NCBI GenBank assembly: GCA_014867205.1
Contig: WGUO01000016.1
Span: forward strand, 1-64,000
Reading direction: 5' to 3'
Length of the DNA: 64,000 bases
Source: Muribaculaceae bacterium
GTDB lineage: Bacteria; Bacteroidota; Bacteroidia; Bacteroidales; Muribaculaceae
Every line of letters begins with the position of its first letter. Position 1 is the first letter of the stretch. The position numbers were made by a program, and so were the translations under genes. The notes beneath the pieces are model-generated. The model was given only the letters and a program-made list of their open reading frames with translations. It was not told where the DNA came from and searched no databases. This document shows positions 17,902 to 26,224 of the stretch, one piece after another.

Positions 17902-20037
17902 TTAATTCGCGAGTCGGAGGGTAATGTCGTCACCCCGGCGGTAGGCGCTGCCGGCGGGGCGTGACTGTGCCACCACATGTCCGGCGCCGGATACCCTCAC
18001 GTTGATGCCGAGTTCCTCAAGAATCTTGACGGCCGACGGCAGGTCGTATCCCTTGACGTCGGGGACAAGGCCGGAGAGCGCCGGCTCGGGTGTCTTGACA
18101 CGCTTGAGGCCCTTGATGCCGAGGGCTCCCGCCAGACGGGCTATGCTGCCGCGTGTCGATGCCGATACCACCGGCTCGCCCGGGTTGCGTTCTGACGAGT
18201 AGGTGGAGGCGTTGTGGAGCATACCGCGCGAGTACATCTTGATGGCCATGTTCTTGACCACCTGTCCCGATGTGCGGTTGGCCGAGTTTCCCGCTCCCGA
18301 CAGCACGAGGGCCATGCAGCTGTACTGCGGATGGTCGTAGGGAAAGAAGCCGGCGAACGCGTAGCGGCGCTTGGCCGTGTTGTAGACGCCGTGTTCCACG
18401 GGGTAGGCCGTTCCGGTCTTTCCGGCCACGCAGACACGGTCGTCACGGACTAAGCGGGCAGTGCCGTGGTCGCCCCAAACGACTTCCTTGATGCACTCGC
18501 GCACCTTGCGTGCGGTCGCCGCCGAACAGATGCTGTCACGTATATAGTCGATCTTGAGCACGGAGTCGCGTCCGTTCTCGTCGATGAGGCTCTTCACCAG
18601 GTGCGGGCGCACATATTTGCCGTCGTTGGCTATGGCGTTATAGACCGACAGGGTGAAGAGTGGGGGCAGTTCCGTGTTGTATCCGTATGCCTGGCGCGCC
18701 AGGTCGAGATGCCTGGCGGTCATCGTTATGTTGTTGCCGCGCGAGTCCTTTCCGGTCAGGCGTCTGATGCGCGGTGTACACTCGCCCGCAATGCCCGAGC
18801 GTATCGGCTCGAAGAAACCGAGACCGCTGAGGCGGTCGTGCCATTTCTCGGGGTTCTGCGAATAGCCCCGGAATATGACACGCGCTATGCCCGTGTTCGA
18901 TGACTGCTCTATCACCTGCTTCATGGTCTTCATGCCGCTGCCGTGTGGGTCGCTCGTCTTCATGAACGGGCTGCAGTCCACCATGTCCGTGACATTCTTG
19001 ACCAGACCATCCTCGAACGCTATCATCAGCGATATGGGCTTCATCACCGATCCCGGCTCATAGGGTAGCACGGCGCGGTTCAGCGCCTCGCCGTATGTGC
19101 CGTCATCAAGCAGCTCGATGTTGGAGATTGCCTTGATCTCGCCGGTGCGCACCTCCATCAGGATGGCGGTGCCCCATTCGGCATTGGCATCGGCGCAGAT
19201 GCGGTGAAGTTCCTCCTCGAGCATATCCTGCAGGTCGATGTCGATAGTGGTGTGTATGTCGAAGCCGCGCACGGGCGCGGTGGTTATCCAGTTGGATATG
19301 CCGTTGGTGAGGGCGACCTTCTTGGCGAAGCCGGGCTTGCCGTAAAGCAGTGTGTCGAGGTCCTTCTCGAGACCGGAATAGCCATGTATCTGGCGTGTGT
19401 GATGGTTCTCGTTGACACGGCCTATGCTTCGGTAGGCCATCTTTCCATATGGGTATATGCGTGTGTTGCGTGTCTCGCGGTAGAGCGGATGCCGCGATCC
19501 ACGCCCCTTTATTCCCTTAAGGAACGGGAAATTGCGTATTCTCTCGAAATCCTCGAGTGTGACCTTTTTGGCGAAGCGGAGCGCACGAGGCCGCACAGAG
19601 TCCGGTTTCTCGAACTCGCGTTTGAGGCGCGTATGCCATGAGTATTTCCTGATGGTGTCGGCCGGCCGGTTGAGCAGGTTGGCGATGCGCGGGTAGTAGC
19701 GGTCGAGCGAGTCGGCCAGAGAGTCTATCGACCTCCAGGGAATCACCTTGAGTCTCTTTATCTTGTCATGGCGCAGGTCGATCTTGACGTCATATACCTT
19801 GAGGTTGCAGGCCAGGATATTGCCGTTGTCGGCCAGAATGTTGCCTCGTTCGGGGGCTATTGTGTCGATGCGTGAGAGCTCGGAACGGGCACGATCGTTC
19901 CATGCGCTCGCCTCTATGACAGTTGTGCTGAAGAGTTTCACGAGTACGGCCACACCGAACATCACGAACATTATGGTGATGAGTCCGTAGCGGAATAGTA
20001 TGTGTGCCTTGTTGGTCTGTTTTTTCTTGGCTGCCAT
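17902..20037 (-). CDS. ftsI: Septal transpeptidase FtsI (PBP3-type) with one PASTA domain
   Basis: Class B penicillin-binding protein that crosslinks septal peptidoglycan. One N-terminal membrane helix (about 15-36), a pedestal domain with the RGNILADNGNILA motif, and the transpeptidase domain with Ser330-Val-Met-Lys333 (SxxK), Ser379-Ser-Asn (SxN) and KTGTA at 540-544. The last 55 residues (VPDVKGYDLPSAVKILEEL...) form a PASTA domain, absent from E. coli FtsI but regular in Bacteroidota. 711 residues. Position between ftsL and murE supports the septal role. Confidence 0.97.
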   Translation of the reverse strand: MAAKKKQTNKAHILFRYGLITIMFVMFGVAVLVKLFSTTVIEASAWNDRARSELSRIDTIAPERGNILADNGNILACNLKVYDVKIDLRHDKIKRLKVIPWRSIDSLADSLDRYYPRIANLLNRPADTIRKYSWHTRLKREFEKPDSVRPRALRFAKKVTLEDFERIRNFPFLKGIKGRGSRHPLYRETRNTRIYPYGKMAYRSIGRVNENHHTRQIHGYSGLEKDLDTLLYGKPGFAKKVALTNGISNWITTAPVRGFDIHTTIDIDLQDMLEEELHRICADANAEWGTAILMEVRTGEIKAISNIELLDDGTYGEALNRAVLPYEPGSVMKPISLMIAFEDGLVKNVTDMVDCSPFMKTSDPHGSGMKTMKQVIEQSSNTGIARVIFRGYSQNPEKWHDRLSGLGFFEPIRSGIAGECTPRIRRLTGKDSRGNNITMTARHLDLARQAYGYNTELPPLFTLSVYNAIANDGKYVRPHLVKSLIDENGRDSVLKIDYIRDSICSAATARKVRECIKEVVWGDHGTARLVRDDRVCVAGKTGTAYPVEHGVYNTAKRRYAFAGFFPYDHPQYSCMALVLSGAGNSANRTSGQVVKNMAIKMYSRGMLHNASTYSSERNPGEPVVSASTRGSIARLAGALGIKGLKRVKTPEPALSGLVPDVKGYDLPSAVKILEELGINVRVSGAGHVVAQSRPAGSAYRRGDDITLRLAN

Positions 20038-20090
20038 TGTTCTGATGCTGGATTGTCAGGTGGTTCTTGGTGTAGTATGCCTGGTCAGGG

Positions 20091-20519
20091 TTATTCTCCT
20101 TCGTCGATGATCTCAAATGGAGGCTGCTCCTGGAATTTGAGGGGCAGTCCCTTCTCGCGCACCATGCGGCGCATCTCCGTCTCGCGGATGAGCGACATGT
20201 ATGCCGCCTTCTCCTGCAGCTTGCAGCTTTCGGCGCGTGCCAGCTCGGTGTGGAGCCGCTTGATTTCGGCCATCTTGGTCTTCGTCTTGTAGCGAAGGCC
20301 GATCAGCGCGATTACCGAGACCACGATAATGATCAGAAGCCAAGCGTTGCTCTTGAAGAACTCAACGGAGATCGAGCGCCCGTATCGCAGTTCGTTGACC
20401 CACGAGTAGGTCTTCTTATTTTTCTTAACATCGTCGTCGCGCCTTGCCGGGCCCCGCTTTGTGGTGCCTGCGGACTCGGTAAGCGTCTCTACAGCCTCAA
20501 TGTTCTCTTTCCCTGCCAT
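20091..20519 (-). CDS. ftsL: FtsL-like cell division protein
   Basis: A 142-residue bitopic protein: a charged cytoplasmic N-terminus, one membrane helix (about 60-75, WLLIIIVVSVIALIGLRY) and a short periplasmic coiled-coil-like helix (TKMAEIKRLHTELARAESCKLQEK). This is the usual layout of FtsL in Bacteroidota, which has little sequence identity to the E. coli protein. The identification rests on topology, size and position between rsmH and ftsI. Confidence 0.88.
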   Translation of the reverse strand: MAGKENIEAVETLTESAGTTKRGPARRDDDVKKNKKTYSWVNELRYGRSISVEFFKSNAWLLIIIVVSVIALIGLRYKTKTKMAEIKRLHTELARAESCKLQEKAAYMSLIRETEMRRMVREKGLPLKFQEQPPFEIIDEGE

Positions 20520-20591
20520 CCTGTCGTCTGTGTTAATTTCTCTTTCGGTAAAGTTCTTATTTTTTAATGAGTATTTGTCTTTGCCTTTCTA

Positions 20592-21506
20592 TCATTCAGC
20601 CTTTATTTCGGCAACCCGCAGTTTTGCGCTGCGGGAGCGGGGATTGCGTTCGACCTCGGCCTCGTCGGGCACTATCGGACTGCGTGTCACCGCAATCCAG
20701 GGGGTGGATATGTTACCGAAGATGTCTTTGTCGATTTCGCCGTCAGCGTTTCCGCTGCGGATGAAGTTCTTGACCATGCGGTCCTCTATCGAGTGGTAGG
20801 TGATTACTGCAAGACGGCCGCCGGGACGCAGTATTCGCAGTGACTGTTCGAGCAGACCTCGGAGAGCGTCCATCTCGCCGTTGACCTCTATTCGCAGGGC
20901 CTGGAAGACCTGCGCGAGGTCCTTCTTCTCGGCACGGGGATTGAGTGCCGGCTTGATGGCAGCCGCCAGCTGGCCCGTTGTCTCTATGGGGGCTTCCTCG
21001 CGGGCCTTGATGATTGCGCCTGCGATTGTGCCGGGGCGTTTCAGGTCGGTATAGGCGCGTAGCAGGCGCTCGATGTCCTCTTTATCATAGCCGGCGATAA
21101 GTTCGGCCGCCGTGTGGTCGCCGTTGCGGTTCATGCGCATGTCAAGCGGCGCGTCGGTGCGGAACGAGAAGCCTCTCTCGGCCGAGTCGAAGTGATGGAA
21201 AGACACACCGAGATCGGCGAGAATGCCGTCTACCCTCTCCACGCCATGATAGTGCATGAAATTGGAGATGTAACGAAAGTCGGAATGTACAAATGTAAAC
21301 CGAGGGTCATCGGGGGCATTTGCAAGTGCATCGGTGTCGCGGTCGAACCCGAAGAGACGTCCGTCGGGGCCAAGTGCCTGCAATATGGCACGCGAATGAC
21401 CGCCGCCGCCAAATGTGGCGTCGACGTAAATGCCGCCGGGCTTGATGTTTAGACCCTTGATTGACGCCTCAAGGAGTGCCGGTATATGGTACGTCTCTGA
21501 TTCCAT
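20592..21506 (-). CDS. rsmH: 16S rRNA (cytosine-1402-N4)-methyltransferase RsmH
   Basis: Methylates N4 of C1402 in the ribosomal P site. SAM-binding motif YVDATFGGGGHSRAIL near residue 27, GILADLGVSFHHFDSAERGF near 95 and the C-terminal AVITYHSIEDRMVKNF are all typical. 304 residues, normal length. First gene of the division cluster in this window: mraZ, which usually precedes it, is absent, and a 332-bp non-coding stretch lies upstream. Confidence 0.97.
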   Translation of the reverse strand: MESETYHIPALLEASIKGLNIKPGGIYVDATFGGGGHSRAILQALGPDGRLFGFDRDTDALANAPDDPRFTFVHSDFRYISNFMHYHGVERVDGILADLGVSFHHFDSAERGFSFRTDAPLDMRMNRNGDHTAAELIAGYDKEDIERLLRAYTDLKRPGTIAGAIIKAREEAPIETTGQLAAAIKPALNPRAEKKDLAQVFQALRIEVNGEMDALRGLLEQSLRILRPGGRLAVITYHSIEDRMVKNFIRSGNADGEIDKDIFGNISTPWIAVTRSPIVPDEAEVERNPRSRSAKLRVAEIKAE

Positions 21507-21838
21507 TTTTTATCCGTGGTTGTATGGTTCCGGCCCCTTTTCAGGATGCCGTTTTTTCGGTTGGATGCCATTTAGGCAAATTAGATTGTAAAGTTAGTGA
21601 AATTTTCTCAAAGAATTTACAAATACAAACGGATAAAAATAATTTTAACTTAAAAGAGATAAATATAGGTTTGGAAGTATATTTGACGATGACTTTTATG
21701 ATTTTTTAGAAAAGGGTAAATTATTGCACATTTAGTTTGTTTTTATCTGATCGGTACGTCTCGGCGTCTTGTCTATGCATCATGTCGAGTCTCCTCCCTA
21801 TTGAGGTCATCAGGTGGTTTATTGCCGGAACAATCGGG
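21507..21838. other. Non-coding stretch upstream of rsmH
   Basis: This AT-rich 332-bp interval should hold the promoter of the division cluster, reading leftwards. I find no perfect TAnnTTTG on the minus strand; the closest is TAATTTG (21583-21577), one base short in its spacer. No mraZ reading frame or remnant is visible: stop codons are frequent in all frames. No convincing terminator of the leftward lipoprotein gene is seen either. Confidence 0.6.
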
Positions 21839-22327
21839 TCAGCGACGTGTCAGGATAGTCTCGTTGTTGTCGAAGTCGTAAAGGGTCATGCGGTCACCAT
21901 CGATCCTGCAGCTGTACTCCACCATCCTTATCTGGGTCGGTGTGGTGAGGCTTAGGTAGAGCCAGTGCTTGAAGTCGTCGTATTTATATGTGCCGTCCTG
22001 CGTCTCGCCATCGGGCATGTCGGCATGGTAGGTGCCGTCGGCACCAAAATTCCTGACATCGGTGCCCGCCGTGTTGCTCCAGATGCCGACGATGGGAGAT
22101 GTCTCCTCCGGCTGGTCTCCGGGATCCTCATTCCCTTCCTCGCCGTTGGCCGGCCGGTGCGGATCATCATGTTCGGGCACCGGGTCGTCGTGACTGCAGG
22201 CGCTTACGAAAGTCATTGGCGCGAGGCAGCACGATAAAAGGAACGCGTATGCAGTTGCCCTGGCTGTGATGAGCCGTATCGTCGATGTCTTGAGTCTCTC
22301 CGTAACGTTATTCTCTTTTAAATCCAT
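21839..22327 (-). CDS. Lipoprotein with lipocalin-like C-terminal region
   Basis: The N-terminus is a long basic region followed by a hydrophobic stretch and the lipobox VSAC, with lipidation expected at Cys44. A proline/aspartate/glutamate-rich linker (46-75) precedes a compact domain beginning IVGIWSNTAGTDVRNFG. That opening (GxW followed by paired beta strands and a DGTYKYDD turn) resembles the small lipocalin-like domains frequent in Bacteroidota lipoproteins. Function unknown. The first 25 residues before the hydrophobic stretch are longer than usual, but no later Met gives a better start (none lies between residue 1 and the hydrophobic stretch). Confidence 0.75.
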   Translation of the reverse strand: MDLKENNVTERLKTSTIRLITARATAYAFLLSCCLAPMTFVSACSHDDPVPEHDDPHRPANGEEGNEDPGDQPEETSPIVGIWSNTAGTDVRNFGADGTYHADMPDGETQDGTYKYDDFKHWLYLSLTTPTQIRMVEYSCRIDGDRMTLYDFDNNETILTRR

Positions 22328-22487
22328 AGGTGGGTGTATTATGGCGTAAAAATACTAAAAATAAGTCTATAATGCAAAAAGATATGGTTGCATTATGTAA
22401 TTGACGGTTATTAGCATATATGTTTTAAGTGATACCGATGTTTAATTTTTACCGTTTGATTCCGTTATAAAAGAAAATCGCAAGTTC

Positions 22488-23093
22488 ATGACCCATATCA
22501 ACACGCCATCCAACATTTCCCGGATGCTATCCGGATTCATTGCACAGGTATATCCGTTGCCTCAGGAGATAATCGACAGGCTCGCTGAGAAAGCGCATTG
22601 GCAGAAGGTGTCACGCATGGAGACGCTCTGCCAGGAGGGCAAGGTGTTTGACAAGGTGGTTTGGGTGGCTGAAGGGATTTTTCATGTCTCAAGAGTCATG
22701 AAGGGCCAGGAACAGACTTTGGTGTTCGGCGTGAAGGGTGATGCTTTCCTGAGTCCCGACACATATCTTAACGGAGCACCGTCGCAACTCTCGTTCAATC
22801 CCATAATCGACAGTGAGGTCATCTATGTGACGATTGACGATTTCAAGGAGCTTGTCGCCTCGACCGAGCTGGTCATGTGGTTCAATAAGGTTCTGTTGCG
22901 TCAGATACATGCGCTTGAGAATAGGTACATCTGGCTGGGGCAGCAGGATGCATACAGCAGGTATCTGCGCATGATCAAGCAGAGGCCTGAGGTCGCTGCC
23001 AATATCCCGCTCAAATATATCGCCTCATATCTTGGGGTGACCCAGTCGCACCTGAGTCGTATCCGGGCCAGGATCGCCGGCAAGCAGCCTTAG
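22488..23093 (+). CDS. Crp/Fnr-family transcription regulator
   Basis: 201 residues. Residues about 20-130 form a cyclic-nucleotide-binding-type beta barrel (METLCQEGKVFDKVVWVAEG and following strands), and the C-terminal part a short winged helix with the recognition segment YIASYLGVTQSHLSRIRARI. It lacks the Cys cluster of FNR, and the PRxS-type phosphate-binding cassette of CRP is not obvious, so its ligand is unknown. Such proteins in Bacteroidota are numerous and often respond to redox or nutrient state. Transcribed alone, divergently from the lipoprotein gene; no clear terminator follows. Confidence 0.9.
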   Translation: MTHINTPSNISRMLSGFIAQVYPLPQEIIDRLAEKAHWQKVSRMETLCQEGKVFDKVVWVAEGIFHVSRVMKGQEQTLVFGVKGDAFLSPDTYLNGAPSQLSFNPIIDSEVIYVTIDDFKELVASTELVMWFNKVLLRQIHALENRYIWLGQQDAYSRYLRMIKQRPEVAANIPLKYIASYLGVTQSHLSRIRARIAGKQP

Positions 23094-23450
23094 AAGAAAA
23101 TAGGGGGGATCAAAATTCTGATGGATCACCTGCATGTCGTGACTACTCATAGAAGTGAAGAAAATCGGATTTTATGCGATTTTTACCCGTGTGGTTGGGA
23201 ACACGGAACGGAATATTCGATTCTCAGAGCCTTAAAATTGCCCTTTAATGAACGTAATTAATTAAACCACAGTTTATAATGTAAGTTTTCAATAAAAGCC
23301 CAAAAATTTCTATTTAGAACGATTTTTAATAATCTGATAGAATATTTGGCCTTCAAGGGCATTTTGAAACCAATATTGGTGCAAAGCGTTTGCAGTCAAA
23401 ATTATGTTAAATAGAAATTGGCTATAATAATTTTCGTCGCTTCAAAATAT
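23094..23450. repeat. AT-rich non-coding stretch with nested inverted repeats
   Basis: No reading frame of note. Several inverted repeats are nested here: AATTTCTATTTA (23305-23316) is complementary to TAAATAGAAATT (23408-23419); between them lie the perfect 12-bp palindrome ACCAATATTGGT (23369-23380) and the small hairpin TGCAAA-gcg-TTTGCA (23380-23394). TTGCCCTTTAA near 23240 is also roughly complementary to the CTTCAAGGGCA stretch near 23351. The whole could be a folded RNA, a regulatory region or a decayed mobile element. Confidence 0.5.
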
Positions 23451-23462
23451 TTATTATCTTTG
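23431..23462 (+). promoter_or_regulatory. Promoter in front of the ybeY leader
   Basis: A perfect -7 box TATCTTTG lies at 23455-23462. The upstream element is imperfect (TTTTCG, 23431-23436) but at the right distance of about 20 bp. Transcription would start near 23467, leaving a leader of about 160 bases before the ybeY ATG at 23626. Confidence 0.55.
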
Positions 23463-23469
23463 TGAGTTT

Positions 23470-23584
23470 GGTGGTTGGGTGATTTCTTGCACGAGCCGCA
23501 CCGATAAGTCAACTGCCCGGACGGACGTTGCTCCGGCGAGCCCATATATTACTGGCGGGAGAAGCGTCATCGTGCCGAACCATC
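23470..23584 (+). ncRNA. Candidate structured RNA or 5' leader before ybeY
   Basis: Directly after the promoter, GGTGGTT (23470-23476) can pair with AACCATC (23578-23584), GCACGA (23489-23494) with TCGTGC (23570-23575), and CCGGA (23517-23521) with TCCGG (23532-23536). This yields a long irregular rod with internal bubbles, about 115 bases, in a GC-rich block that stands out from the AT-rich surroundings. It does not show the conserved tip of SRP RNA nor a tRNA-like end. It could be a 6S-like or unassigned small RNA, or a regulatory leader of ybeY-mnmG. Hand-folded only. Confidence 0.4.
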
Positions 23585-23625
23585 TACCAGCCTTCAATAT
23601 TCACGAGACATAATATACATCGAAC

Positions 23626-24051
23626 ATGATAACTTTTGAAGCAGAGAATGTCGCACTCCCCGACCTTGACTATGACAAGGTGCGCCGTTGGATCTCCGAC
23701 GTGGCAGCATCGCACGGTTATACAGTCGGACGTGTCTCCTATCTATTCTGTGACGATCCGTACATTCTTGAGACTAATGTGAAGTTTCTCGGACATGATT
23801 ATTATACCGATATCATTACGTTCGACTATACGCGTCGCGACCGCGTAGGAGGGGACATCGTGCTGTCACTCGACACCGTTGCCTCAAACGCAGCCCAACT
23901 CGGCCAGTCATACGAACGCGAGCTGCTCCGGGTCATCATACATGGTGTGCTGCATCTCTGCGGCATAGATGACAAAGGTCCCGGCGAGCGTGAGATCATG
24001 GAGGGGAATGAAGACAGTGCCCTCGCCCTTTGGAATGAACTCGATGCATAA
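23626..24051 (+). CDS. ybeY: Endoribonuclease YbeY
   Basis: Zinc-dependent single-strand RNase for 16S rRNA 3'-end maturation and ribosome quality control. 141 residues with HDYYTDIITFDY and the metal motif region HGVLHLCGIDDKGPGEREIM. The first two His ligands are present, but the third position of the usual H-x3-H-x5-H is Asp, as I recall for other Bacteroidales YbeY proteins. The start ATG at 23626 gives the family-length N-terminus. mnmG follows 72 bp later and is probably in the same transcript. Confidence 0.95.
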   Translation: MITFEAENVALPDLDYDKVRRWISDVAASHGYTVGRVSYLFCDDPYILETNVKFLGHDYYTDIITFDYTRRDRVGGDIVLSLDTVASNAAQLGQSYERELLRVIIHGVLHLCGIDDKGPGEREIMEGNEDSALALWNELDA

Positions 24052-24123
24052 CCACAATGCTGGTACCTCCTCTTTATTCTGTCAGGGAATGATCATAGAG
24101 TGAGAGAAAAGATTAGAACTAAG

Positions 24124-26049
24124 ATGAGATTTGAATTTGATGTAATAGTGATAGGTGCTGGACATGCAGGCTGTGAGGCGGCGGTGGCTGCCGCGCGACT
24201 CGGTGCGAACACACTCCTTATCACCAAGGACATGAACCGTGTCGCACAGATGTCGTGCAATCCGGCAGTAGGCGGTATTGCCAAGGGTCAGATAGTGCGC
24301 GAGATCGACGCTTTAGGGGGCTGTATGGGCATTGTCGCCGATGAGACTGCCATACAGTTCCGCATGCTCAACCGCTCCAAGGGACCGGCCGTATGGTCGC
24401 CCCGCGTGCAGAGCGACCGCACGAAATATATAGACCGCTGGAGGCAGATTCTCGACACCACCCCCAACTTATTTATATTCCAGGATACCGTCAGCTCGCT
24501 GCTTATTGATGCGGTTGCCGACGGGTCAATTCAAGACGCGGAGACGGCACTGAAACCGGTTCTGAGAGGTGTCAGAACGGCTCTCGGGTTTGAGTTCAAG
24601 GCCCGGCAGGTAGTGCTCACAGCGGGGACTTTTCTTAACGGTCTGATGCATTTCGGCCCGACAAAAATTGAGGGGGGACGCATTTCCGAAGACTCCGCCA
24701 AGGGGCTTACCGAGCAGCTTGTATCCCTCGGATTCAAGGCCGATAGAATGAAGACAGGGACGCCGGCACGCATAGACGGGCGCACCATAGACTTCAGCCT
24801 TGCGGAGCGACAGGATGGTGATGATGTTCCTTACGATAAATTCTCATTCTTGCCCGAAGTGAAGCGGTCATTGAAATCACGTCCCTGTTGGATTGTACAT
24901 ACCAATCCGGAGGCGCATGAGAAGATGGTCTCTCATCTTGACGAGTCGCCTCTTTACAATGGCGACATAAAGAGCATCGGTCCCCGTTACTGTCCGAGTA
25001 TCGAGACTAAACTGGTGACATTCTCCGACAAGGAGAGCCATCAGCTTTTCCTCGAGCCGGAAGGAGAGACCACAGAGGAGTATTACATAAACGGATTCTC
25101 GAGCTCGATGCCGTGGCGGGTGCAGATAGAGGCATTGCAGTGCGTGCCGGCATTACGCGACGTTCAGTTCTACCGTCCCGGATATGCCATAGAATATGAC
25201 TTCTTTGACCCCACGCAACTGACCCACGATCTTCAGACGAAACTTGTGCCGGGACTATATTTCGCGGGTCAGGTAAACGGCACAACCGGATATGAGGAGG
25301 CCGCCGCACAGGGTCTGATGGCCGGTATTAACGCGGCACGCCGTTCGCAAGGCAAGGAACCGGTGGTGCTCGGCCGTGACCGGGCATATATCGGAGTCCT
25401 TATAGATGATCTCGTCACCAAGGGGGTTGACGAGCCGTACCGCATGTTTACCTCGAGAGCCGAGTTCAGGATACTTCTGCGGCAGGATGACGCCGACATG
25501 CGCCTCACTCCGCTCGGTCACGAGATAGGTCTTGCAACTCCCGAACGCTATGAGCTGATGGTGAGGAAATGTGAGCAGCGCGACGACCTGATGGAGTGGA
25601 GCGAGAATTATCTGGTAAAGATGAGGCCGGAATTCAATGAGTTTCTTGAGGCGCACGGCACCTCACCGCTCACTGCCTCGGTGCGACTTGTAGAACTTAT
25701 CCGCCGTCCGCAACTCAACTTCCGTATCCTCTCTGAGGCACTCTCGGCATTACGCCGGCAGATAGAGAACATTGAGGAGGAGAGACGTGACGAGATAGTC
25801 CAGGCAGCGGAGATACTCATCAAGTATGACGGCTATATCAGACGCGAGCGTGAACTTGCCGACAAGCAGTCGCGACTCGAGCATGTGCACATCCCCGACG
25901 GTTTCGATTATCTCTCCGTGACCTCCATCTCGACCGAGGCACGCCAGAAACTCGACCGCATACGTCCCGCCACGATAGGGCAGGCGTCGCGCATCCCCGG
26001 CGTCTCGCCGGCTGACATCAACGTGCTCCTATTGCTGATAGGACAGTGA
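24124..26049 (+). CDS. mnmG: tRNA uridine 5-carboxymethylaminomethyl modification enzyme MnmG (GidA)
   Basis: FAD-dependent partner of MnmE that installs the cmnm5 group on wobble U34 of several tRNAs. N-terminal dinucleotide-binding motif DVIVIGAGHAGCEAA, MSCNPAVGGIAKGQIVREID, and the C-terminal helical region that binds MnmE. The frame is open from a GTG at 24100, but the ATG at 24124 gives MRFEFDVIVIGAG, the standard start, and 641 residues. A parS-like palindrome lies 8 bp after the stop; in many bacteria this gene is close to the replication origin. Confidence 0.97.
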   Translation: MRFEFDVIVIGAGHAGCEAAVAAARLGANTLLITKDMNRVAQMSCNPAVGGIAKGQIVREIDALGGCMGIVADETAIQFRMLNRSKGPAVWSPRVQSDRTKYIDRWRQILDTTPNLFIFQDTVSSLLIDAVADGSIQDAETALKPVLRGVRTALGFEFKARQVVLTAGTFLNGLMHFGPTKIEGGRISEDSAKGLTEQLVSLGFKADRMKTGTPARIDGRTIDFSLAERQDGDDVPYDKFSFLPEVKRSLKSRPCWIVHTNPEAHEKMVSHLDESPLYNGDIKSIGPRYCPSIETKLVTFSDKESHQLFLEPEGETTEEYYINGFSSSMPWRVQIEALQCVPALRDVQFYRPGYAIEYDFFDPTQLTHDLQTKLVPGLYFAGQVNGTTGYEEAAAQGLMAGINAARRSQGKEPVVLGRDRAYIGVLIDDLVTKGVDEPYRMFTSRAEFRILLRQDDADMRLTPLGHEIGLATPERYELMVRKCEQRDDLMEWSENYLVKMRPEFNEFLEAHGTSPLTASVRLVELIRRPQLNFRILSEALSALRRQIENIEEERRDEIVQAAEILIKYDGYIRRERELADKQSRLEHVHIPDGFDYLSVTSISTEARQKLDRIRPATIGQASRIPGVSPADINVLLLLIGQ

Positions 26050-26057
26050 TGTGTGAG

Positions 26058-26079
26058 ATTTGTTCCACGTGGAACAAAT
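26058..26079. promoter_or_regulatory. parS-like centromere palindrome
   Basis: TGTTCCACGTGGAACA at 26061-26076 fits the ParB-binding consensus TGTTnCACGTGnAACA at every base and is a perfect palindrome that extends to 22 bp. It sits in the spacer just behind mnmG, a gene that is often origin-proximal. It is the only full match I found in the window. A simple terminator is less likely because there is no loop and no U-run. Confidence 0.75.
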
Positions 26080-26224
26080 TAACCCTTAACCATTGTAAAC
26101 AGTAAAGTTATGATATTACTTTAAAAGAATAACTTTAGCAAAAATCAGCGATGAATGCGTAAGTTTTCATTGACTGTGCCAAAAGAAAATTCATAATTCA
26201 ACAACAATACAAAACTAAAGAGAA

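Noticed and set aside
23470..23584. Folded segment before ybeY as SRP (4.5S) RNA or tmRNA
   Set aside because: It lacks the conserved GGAA-type tip and asymmetric loop of SRP RNA and the tRNA-like ends and peptide tag of tmRNA.
26058..26079. Palindrome after mnmG as an intrinsic terminator
   Set aside because: No loop and no U-run; the exact ParB consensus is the better explanation.
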